From: Bacteroidetes bacterium UBA1952
GTDB taxonomy: Bacteria; Bacteroidota; Bacteroidia; Chitinophagales; Chitinophagaceae
Direction of reading: 5' to 3'
Assembly (NCBI GenBank): GCA_002336725.1
Contig: DDEO01000139.1
Span: forward strand, 927 to 29,926
Length of the DNA: 29,000 nt
Part shown: positions 24,585 through 29,000 of the stretch, one piece after another
How the letters are laid out: each line of letters starts with the position of its first letter
Position numbering within the stretch: position 1 is the stretch's first letter
Notes under the pieces: model-generated
The model's input: the letters and a program-made list of their open reading frames with translations, nothing else
What the model was told of the DNA's origin: nothing
Database searches by the model: none
Program-made: the position numbers and the translations under genes

Positions 24585-24615
24585 AGCCTGCAGGGAAGTA
24601 GAATCCCTGCAGGCT
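24585..24615 (-). terminator. Intrinsic terminator of trxA
   Basis: AGCCTGCAGGG (24585-24595) pairs perfectly with CCCTGCAGGCT (24605-24615) around a 9-base loop. On the minus strand the stem is followed by a run of T (A-run at 24578-24585). It lies about 60 bases past the trxA stop codon. Confidence 0.88.
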
Positions 24616-24676
24616 CCATACACGCTCAAAAAAGCGGTACACTTCGTTTTTTAGTGGGCAAGCTGCCCGCGCAGAC

Positions 24677-24997
24677 TTATGACAGGTGCTGATTGATTTT
24701 TTTCTCAAAGGCAGCCTTCGGCGCAGCGCCTACCTGCTTGTCCACAATTTGTCCGTTTTTGATAAACAGTACGCAGGGGATGGAAGTGATGCCATACTCT
24801 ACGGAAAGGTTGGGGTTTTCGTCCACATTCACTTTACCTACGTTTACGCGTCCTTCATATTCTTTGCTAATCGCGTCGATAGTGGGACCGAGTGCGAGGC
24901 AAGGGCCGCACCAGGGTGCCCAGAAATCAACAATGCTCAGTTTTTCAGAAGAGAGAACTTCGGTCTCGAAGTTGGAATCGGTGTACGTTGCAGCCAT
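24677..24997 (-). CDS. trxA: Thioredoxin
   Basis: 106 residues, normal size for a single-domain cytoplasmic thioredoxin that reduces protein disulfides using thioredoxin reductase. The redox site is W29-C30-G-P-C33 in FWAPWCGPC. The cis-proline loop is GITSIPCVLFIKNG (P74), with the C-terminal NGQIVDKQVGA helix region. The residue after the cis-proline is Cys75, where Thr is usual, so there is a third cysteine close to the active site. The ATG at 24997 gives MAATYTDSNFE. The gene stands alone, with its own terminator and a likely -7 box 42 bases upstream. Its neighbours are the polysaccharide operon and rpsL. Confidence 0.95.
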   Translation of the reverse strand: MAATYTDSNFETEVLSSEKLSIVDFWAPWCGPCLALGPTIDAISKEYEGRVNVGKVNVDENPNLSVEYGITSIPCVLFIKNGQIVDKQVGAAPKAAFEKKINQHLS

Positions 24998-25038
24998 GGC
25001 TTTTTAAATAAAAAAGGGGTTTGAGATAAATCAGGATG

Positions 25039-25046
25039 CAAAAATA
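25039..25046 (-). promoter_or_regulatory. -7 box of trxA
   Basis: The minus strand reads TATTTTTG, a perfect TAnnTTTG match, 41 bases before the trxA ATG. No good -33 TTTG was found at the usual distance, but a TTCCGGAA palindrome lies at 25057-25064, in the spacer region. Confidence 0.5.
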
Positions 25047-25185
25047 GCGTACCCATTTCCGGAAATCAGCCTGCTGCTGCCGCAGTAGCTATCAAAAGAA
25101 TTGATAAAAAGCCGGTGATGCCCTTCTGCTGCCACCCCAGGAGGCTGTTGGAACGCGGACGTTGATGAAAATTTAATAGAAATGT

Positions 25186-25216
25186 TTTGAAATTAACCGT
25201 CAGCCCCCTACCTTTG
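25186..25216 (+). promoter_or_regulatory. Promoter of rpsL-rpsG
   Basis: TTTG at 25186-25189, a 19-base spacer, then TACCTTTG at 25209-25216: a perfect Bacteroidota primary-sigma promoter, as expected for a ribosomal protein operon. The leader to the rpsL ATG is about 30 bases and A/T-rich. Confidence 0.85.
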
Positions 25217-25251
25217 CACTCCGTTTAAAAATTTTTTCTTCGTAGAGAGCA

Positions 25252-25632
25252 ATGCCTACTATCCAGCAACTGGTTCGTAAGGGACGTACGCAAATCGAAA
25301 TCAAGTCCAAAAGCCGTGCTTTGGATGCGTGCCCGCAGCGCCGCGGCGTTTGCACCCGTGTATATACCACAACCCCCAAGAAGCCGAACTCCGCCCTTCG
25401 CAAAGTAGCGAAAGTGCGTTTGACCAACAAAATTGAAGTTATCGCCTACATCCCCGGTGAAGGCCACAACCTTCAGGAACACAGCATCGTGCTGATCCGC
25501 GGCGGTCGTGTAAAAGACCTTCCGGGCGTTCGTTACCACATCGTGCGGGGTGCGCTCGATACTGCCGGCGTGAAAGACCGCAAGCAGAGCCGCTCCAAAT
25601 ACGGTACGAAGAAAGAAAAAGCGAAAAAATAA
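25252..25632 (+). CDS. rpsL: 30S ribosomal protein S12
   Basis: Decoding-centre protein of the small ribosomal subunit. 126 residues, normal length. Begins MPTIQQLVRKGR and contains the universally conserved TTTPKKPNSALRK and GEGHNLQEHS, then GGRVKDLPGVRYH. Both lysines where streptomycin-resistance changes usually occur (PKKPNS and RVKDLPG) are the wild-type residue. It ends in a basic tail KYGTKKEKAKK. It is the first gene of a two-gene operon with rpsG, 51 bases apart, and has a strong upstream promoter. Confidence 0.99.
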   Translation: MPTIQQLVRKGRTQIEIKSKSRALDACPQRRGVCTRVYTTTPKKPNSALRKVAKVRLTNKIEVIAYIPGEGHNLQEHSIVLIRGGRVKDLPGVRYHIVRGALDTAGVKDRKQSRSKYGTKKEKAKK

Positions 25633-25648
25633 TCCTAACCTTTTCTTC

Positions 25649-25669
25649 CTGACTTTTTTAAGAAGTCAG
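25649..25669 (+). promoter_or_regulatory. Hairpin between rpsL and rpsG
   Basis: CTGACTT (25649-25655) pairs with AAGTCAG (25663-25669), and a T6 run follows after four bases, just before the rpsG ATG. It could act as a weak attenuator. In E. coli the rpsL-rpsG spacer is where S7 binds its own mRNA, so a feedback site is an alternative. Only the structure is seen here. Confidence 0.4.
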
Positions 25670-25683
25670 ACGATTTTTTACCC

Positions 25684-26151
25684 ATGAGAAAGGCACAAGC
25701 CAAAAAACTTCCGCTCGCTCCGGACCCGAAGTTCAATGATAAAATGGTTACCCGTTTTGTAAACTGCCTGATGTGGGGCGGCAACAAAACTGTGGTTTTG
25801 AGCGCGTTTTATGATGCAATTGACAAAGTAAGCGCCATCACTTCCGAAGACGGTTATGAAGTATGGAAGCGTGCACTGACCAACGTTACGCCTGCTGTAG
25901 AAGTACGCAGCCGCCGTATCGGTGGTTCTACCTTCCAAATCCCAACGGAAGTGCGCCCCGACCGCAAGATTTCGCTGTCTATGAAATGGCTCATCCGTTA
26001 CAGCCGCGAACGCAACGGCAAAACCATCGCCGACAAGCTGGCCAACGAAATCGTGGCGGCTGCCAAAGGGGAAGGCGGTGCTTTCAAAAAGAAAGAAGAC
26101 ATCCACCGCATGGCCGAGGCCAACAAAGCCTTTGCACACTTCCGCGTGTAA
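25684..26151 (+). CDS. rpsG: 30S ribosomal protein S7
   Basis: Primary binder of the 16S rRNA 3' domain and nucleator of the small-subunit head. 155 residues, normal length. MRKAQAKKLPLAPDPKFND is the Bacteroidota form of the N-terminus. Also present are KMVTRFVNCLMWGGNKT, then NVTPAVEVRSRRIGGSTFQI and RNGKTIADKLANEIV. The C-terminus is HRMAEANKAFAHFRV. It is the second gene after rpsL, followed 25 bases later by a strong terminator. fusA, which often comes next in the str operon, is not present in the 2.8 kb that follow. Confidence 0.99.
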   Translation: MRKAQAKKLPLAPDPKFNDKMVTRFVNCLMWGGNKTVVLSAFYDAIDKVSAITSEDGYEVWKRALTNVTPAVEVRSRRIGGSTFQIPTEVRPDRKISLSMKWLIRYSRERNGKTIADKLANEIVAAAKGEGGAFKKKEDIHRMAEANKAFAHFRV

Positions 26152-26175
26152 GTCATCCTGATACCCCAAATATCC

Positions 26176-26217
26176 CAAAAAGCCTTTTTCTTTCCGGAAA
26201 AAGGCTTTTTGTTTTTC
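26176..26217 (+). terminator. Strong terminator of the rpsL-rpsG operon
   Basis: A perfect 15-bp stem: CAAAAAGCCTTTTTC (26176-26190) with GAAAAAGGCTTTTTG (26197-26211), a 6-base loop, then TTTTT. The loop side contains one TTCCGGAA and another follows at 26215-26222. Confidence 0.92.
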
Positions 26218-26301
26218 CGGAAATTCAGTGTACACTTCCCATCCGCTTGCGCTACGGTTCGTCATGGCAGGCCTGACCCGCCAACTCTATAATACGAAAT
26301 G

Positions 26302-26329
26302 CGAAGATTGTGGTACTCCCCAATCTTCG
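26302..26329. other. Isolated hairpin after the restriction endonuclease gene
   Basis: CGAAGATTG (26302-26310) pairs perfectly with CAATCTTCG (26321-26329) over 9 bp around a 10-base loop. It lies about 70 bases beyond the endonuclease stop codon, with no T-run on either side. It could be a factor-dependent terminator or mark the edge of the inserted segment; neither is proven. Confidence 0.35.
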
Positions 26330-26400
26330 GAGAAGGGGTTCCAAAGACCCAATGTAGAGCCATTGACTATCCACTAATATGCCTAATCCACCGAGTATCT

Positions 26401-27366
26401 TTATAGTTCTTTCAAATTGAGTGCAAATTGTTGAAAAACATACTCGTCGCTTATGTATTCAAAGGAAGTCCTCAATTTCATATAGGCTTCTTTGGTTAGA
26501 TTAACAGAGACAGAAAGGTCTGATGGTTTGGCGTACACTACATCTCCGGATTTCACATGATCTTCTAACTGCGCCTCTAATATGGCAGCGGAAAGCCTAT
26601 CAATTTCTAATCCACCGATTATGCTCTCTAAAATTTTAGCTGTAGTTCTAGTAACCCATACCTCAATGATATTATTCCCTATTTCATTACCTTGAACTTT
26701 AAAGTAGTATAAGTTAGGATCGTCAGGCGGAGGAATTTCAAAATACGGCTGTATTTTAGCTCCAGCTACTGTGGTTACAGAATACACCTTTTGCTTTGAT
26801 TCTCTATCATAAATCCATAAATTCTTAGCCGCTTTCCTTGAGCCTCTTGCATCAATAACATTCCACTCTGCATAATAATTATCAGGGTTTGGTACTAACA
26901 TCTCTTCCTCAAAATACAGAAACTCATCCAGATATTCTTTCCAGATCAACCACCCAAAACGCATATCAGCATCTCCATTCTTACTGGTCGCCTGAACCTC
27001 CTTTCTTCTACCGTTAATCAAATCACCATATTGCTTTAATACATCTGCTGCAACGGCATTAGGATCCCCATCTTTCACCCTAATAGAGCGTGTAGCAGAT
27101 GGATGCATTGGTCTCGTACCGCATATCTCTTTGATTGAACCCGCCCTACCATACCGCATCATCTTATGCTCAACACCCAAACCATTAAACATGACATCTA
27201 TTTTAAGATTACTCCATCCAGTAGGTGGTATTTTTTTAGAGTTGTTATACACGTAGCCCCAGTCGGCTTCTTCCATCTTTCTACCAAGCATGGTAGATAC
27301 TTTAGAAGCGAGAAGCTGATGCGCTAAGACAAATTCTTCCTGCGTGAAAGCCTGCAATGTTTTCAT
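26401..27366 (-). CDS. Putative type II restriction endonuclease partner of the adjacent methyltransferase
   Basis: 321 residues; no named family recognised. The call rests on position (4 bases after the C5-methyltransferase stop codon, same strand, nothing else between) and on a plausible PD-(D/E)xK-type site: D57 in LKIDVMFNGL, then E66-H-K68 in GVEHKMM (D-x8-E-x-K). A helical N-terminus (QEEFVLAHQLLASKVSTML) precedes it. The central part has WLIWKEYLDEFLYFEEEM and the C-terminal half is mixed strands. Composition is A/T-rich like the methyltransferase and unlike the ribosomal genes next door, suggesting joint acquisition. The recognition sequence is unknown. Confidence 0.7.
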   Translation of the reverse strand: MKTLQAFTQEEFVLAHQLLASKVSTMLGRKMEEADWGYVYNNSKKIPPTGWSNLKIDVMFNGLGVEHKMMRYGRAGSIKEICGTRPMHPSATRSIRVKDGDPNAVAADVLKQYGDLINGRRKEVQATSKNGDADMRFGWLIWKEYLDEFLYFEEEMLVPNPDNYYAEWNVIDARGSRKAAKNLWIYDRESKQKVYSVTTVAGAKIQPYFEIPPPDDPNLYYFKVQGNEIGNNIIEVWVTRTTAKILESIIGGLEIDRLSAAILEAQLEDHVKSGDVVYAKPSDLSVSVNLTKEAYMKLRTSFEYISDEYVFQQFALNLKEL

Positions 27367-27370
27367 ATTA

Positions 27371-28714
27371 TTAATTTGCGTCTGAATAAAGGATTGCTTT
27401 TCCGATTACATAACCCAGTAACGGGGGTACAGCATTACCTATCTGGAATGCTCGCTCCATTCGTGTTCCATGTAGATACCACCACCTTGGAAATGTTTGG
27501 AGAATTAACAATTCCTCATCTGATAGGTAGTCATGAACGACCTTTACTGGTGGAGTATCGCCTTGCCGTCTTCCTTTAGAGTGCCACTGCTGCCGAAATA
27601 GTTGTTCCTCAGGAACACCAAACGGTGCAATAGCCAACTTTGCCCCTTGATGCGCACCAATTGTTGGGGATGGCCTGTCTAATGTCCAAGTTACCGGTTC
27701 ATCGTGGGGTCTGACTACATTCTTTACCCACAGTACTGCATCCTTTTGGTTTACCGAAAATCGGGCATCTCCCTTTGTTGACAGTGCCTCACGCATCGTC
27801 TTCCAAGGTTTGAGATCTTCTTGAAAAAGACTTGGTTTATTACGCTTTTGATTTGGGCCAGAATGGGTTGGCGTAGGCCAAATCATCTTCTTGCCGTCAA
27901 TATTTCCAACAATAATTAGACGCTCCCTAATTTGAGGAGCGCCATAGTCAGCAGCATTCAATACACTATGCGAGCAAGCGTATCCACAAGATTCAAATTC
28001 ATTCAGAATTATCTTTAGTGAGCCTCCCGGTTCGTTCTTTACATCAAATGATGTCTCCTCAGAGCCACACTTTTTACATTTCGCGCCAAGTGTCTGATTC
28101 TCTTTCCAATCTTGCCTTAGCTTAAATAGAGCCAGCTCTTCATGTTTACACTTTTTGCACTTCACATACAGAACATCCGTTTTAGTAAAGGTTATTCCTT
28201 TAACATTTTCAAAAATAAACCAATCAGGCTTCAAATCGGAGACCAATCTAACAAATTCAAAAAACAGATCGCCATTCTTTGTACAATCCAGTGATTTTTG
28301 TTTTCCGGCCTTGCTGAACGGTTGACAAGGTGGCCCACCAGCAATAGCAAATAATTTTCTACCTGCCAGAACATTTAAAAACACATCAGATGACACACTT
28401 CTAATATCCCCTTCAATTATTTCTGCATCCTGTAAAAAATGCTCCTTATCGGGTTCTTTCAGCCTTTGGAAAAAATCCTTTGCTACTTGGAAGGATTGGC
28501 TAAAGCATCTTTGTTGCGATGCTTTTTCAATAAATTTGTCAACCTCACTGGGTGTCATGCGGGCAAGTATTTTATTTTGCCTCAGTGATTCACAGGCATA
28601 TGGAGTTAGCTCATTCGCACAAACTGTGTTCATACCTGCCATTTCAAGCCCCAAATCAAGGCCGCCAACTCCTGCAAAAAGAGATATTAAGTTCTTAGAG
28701 CCTCTCACTTCCAT
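27371..28714 (-). CDS. DNA (cytosine-5-)-methyltransferase with an internal zinc-ribbon-like insertion
   Basis: 447 residues. Transfers a methyl group from S-adenosylmethionine to C5 of cytosine to protect DNA from the partner endonuclease. Canonical motifs in order: I, LISLFAGVGGLDLGLE (9-24); IV, GGPPCQPFSKAG with the nucleophile C130; VI, FENVKG (E169); VIII, QIRERL (261-266); X, QIGNAVPP (about 424-431). Unusual are two CKKC knuckles between motifs VI and VIII (186-189 and 213-216), which would form a four-cysteine zinc ribbon. A further insertion of about 50 residues lies between motifs I and IV (52-95). The target-recognition region is about 290-400. The gene is A/T-rich and sits first in the pair. 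Confidence 0.95.
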   Translation of the reverse strand: MEVRGSKNLISLFAGVGGLDLGLEMAGMNTVCANELTPYACESLRQNKILARMTPSEVDKFIEKASQQRCFSQSFQVAKDFFQRLKEPDKEHFLQDAEIIEGDIRSVSSDVFLNVLAGRKLFAIAGGPPCQPFSKAGKQKSLDCTKNGDLFFEFVRLVSDLKPDWFIFENVKGITFTKTDVLYVKCKKCKHEELALFKLRQDWKENQTLGAKCKKCGSEETSFDVKNEPGGSLKIILNEFESCGYACSHSVLNAADYGAPQIRERLIIVGNIDGKKMIWPTPTHSGPNQKRNKPSLFQEDLKPWKTMREALSTKGDARFSVNQKDAVLWVKNVVRPHDEPVTWTLDRPSPTIGAHQGAKLAIAPFGVPEEQLFRQQWHSKGRRQGDTPPVKVVHDYLSDEELLILQTFPRWWYLHGTRMERAFQIGNAVPPLLGYVIGKAILYSDAN

Positions 28715-28977
28715 TTATTAAAATGATTTATCCGCAATCATACAAAACGCAATGAAAATGCAACTTGCATAAGCGGAAACAAGAACACAAAATTAAGCAG
28801 TAACCCTTGGTTCAATAGCATATAGGCAGCGACGAAATACCCTTTTGTAGTCGGATACGATACCGAGCAGGTACGCACTCCCAGTATCTTATTTAGGTAA
28901 GTTGAAACCCAAAAGCTCAAAAAAAACTTCTGTCAAATAGTCCACTAAATCTTGCCTATCGTTAGCCTCACCCCCGG

Positions 28978-28998
28978 CCCCTCTCCGAAGGAGAGGGG
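28978..28998. repeat. Edge hairpin of a probable dispersed intergenic repeat
   Basis: CCCCTCTCC-GAA-GGAGAGGGG is a perfect 9-bp hairpin with a 3-base loop at the very end of the window, preceded by CCTCACCCCCGG. Such C-rich hairpins with a GAA loop are widespread dispersed elements in many bacterial genomes. The element is cut by the window end. The 260 bases before it (28715-28977) hold no credible gene. Confidence 0.5.
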
Positions 28999-29000
28999 AG

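Noticed and set aside
28738..28920. 60-residue leftward open frame upstream of the methyltransferase, considered as a control protein of the restriction-modification system
   Set aside because: No helix-turn-helix; the translation is a hydrophobic string typical of non-coding A/T-rich DNA, and no promoter pair is visible.
1..29000. CRISPR array, tRNA, rRNA, insertion sequence or integrase
   Set aside because: No regularly spaced direct repeats with unique spacers, no cloverleaf or rRNA stretch, and no transposase or integrase protein was recognised on reading both strands.

Overview
The window is from a Bacteroidota chromosome, probably of the Chitinophagales/Saprospirales type. Evidence: promoters match the phylum's TTTG-N19/20-TAnnTTTG pattern (upstream of rpsL and of the secreted repeat protein); one secreted protein ends in a type IX secretion (T9SS) sorting domain; Shine-Dalgarno sequences are mostly weak; DUF983, DUF4838, DUF1573 and YaiO-type families are present. 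Most of the window has roughly balanced base composition. The last ~2.7 kb is visibly richer in A+T.

Layout. Positions 1-7718 read leftward: a biotin carboxylase cut by the window edge, an intergenic space made entirely of ATTGGA/TCCAAT words and mini-hairpins, a DUF983 zinc-ribbon membrane protein, and a probable defence cluster. The cluster holds a DUF262/DUF1524 nuclease, an ADP-ribosylglycohydrolase and a Xre/RES toxin-antitoxin pair. uvrC follows. At 7843-9372 a rightward gene encodes a secreted seven-repeat protein with a T9SS tail. It converges through a shared terminator on a lipoprotein gene and rny (RNase Y). At 11964-14178 two rightward genes encode a cytoplasmic-looking NlpC/P60 peptidase and a membrane protein fused to a P-loop ATPase. 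The ATPase gene overlaps tail-to-tail with a PAS-LuxR regulator. A small orphan protein gene (15087-15557) follows.

Positions 15763-24021 form a tight leftward five-gene operon, read from high to low coordinates: HEAT-repeat membrane protein, processive family-2 glycosyltransferase, TPR plus YaiO-type outer-membrane barrel, DUF4838 lipoprotein, DUF1573 lipoprotein. The order and protein types resemble a synthase-dependent exopolysaccharide secretion system (pga/bcs-like) with different accessory parts. trxA stands alone behind its own terminator. rpsL-rpsG form a short str operon with a strong promoter and a strong terminator and no fusA directly after them. An A+T-rich type II restriction-modification pair (endonuclease plus cytosine-C5 methyltransferase) fills the end.

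Two signals run across genes. The palindrome TTCCGGAA occurs at least 23 times by eye, where fewer than one copy is expected by chance. The ATTGGA mini-hairpin array exactly fills the DUF983-biotin carboxylase spacer. Neither is explained by the ordinary annotation.
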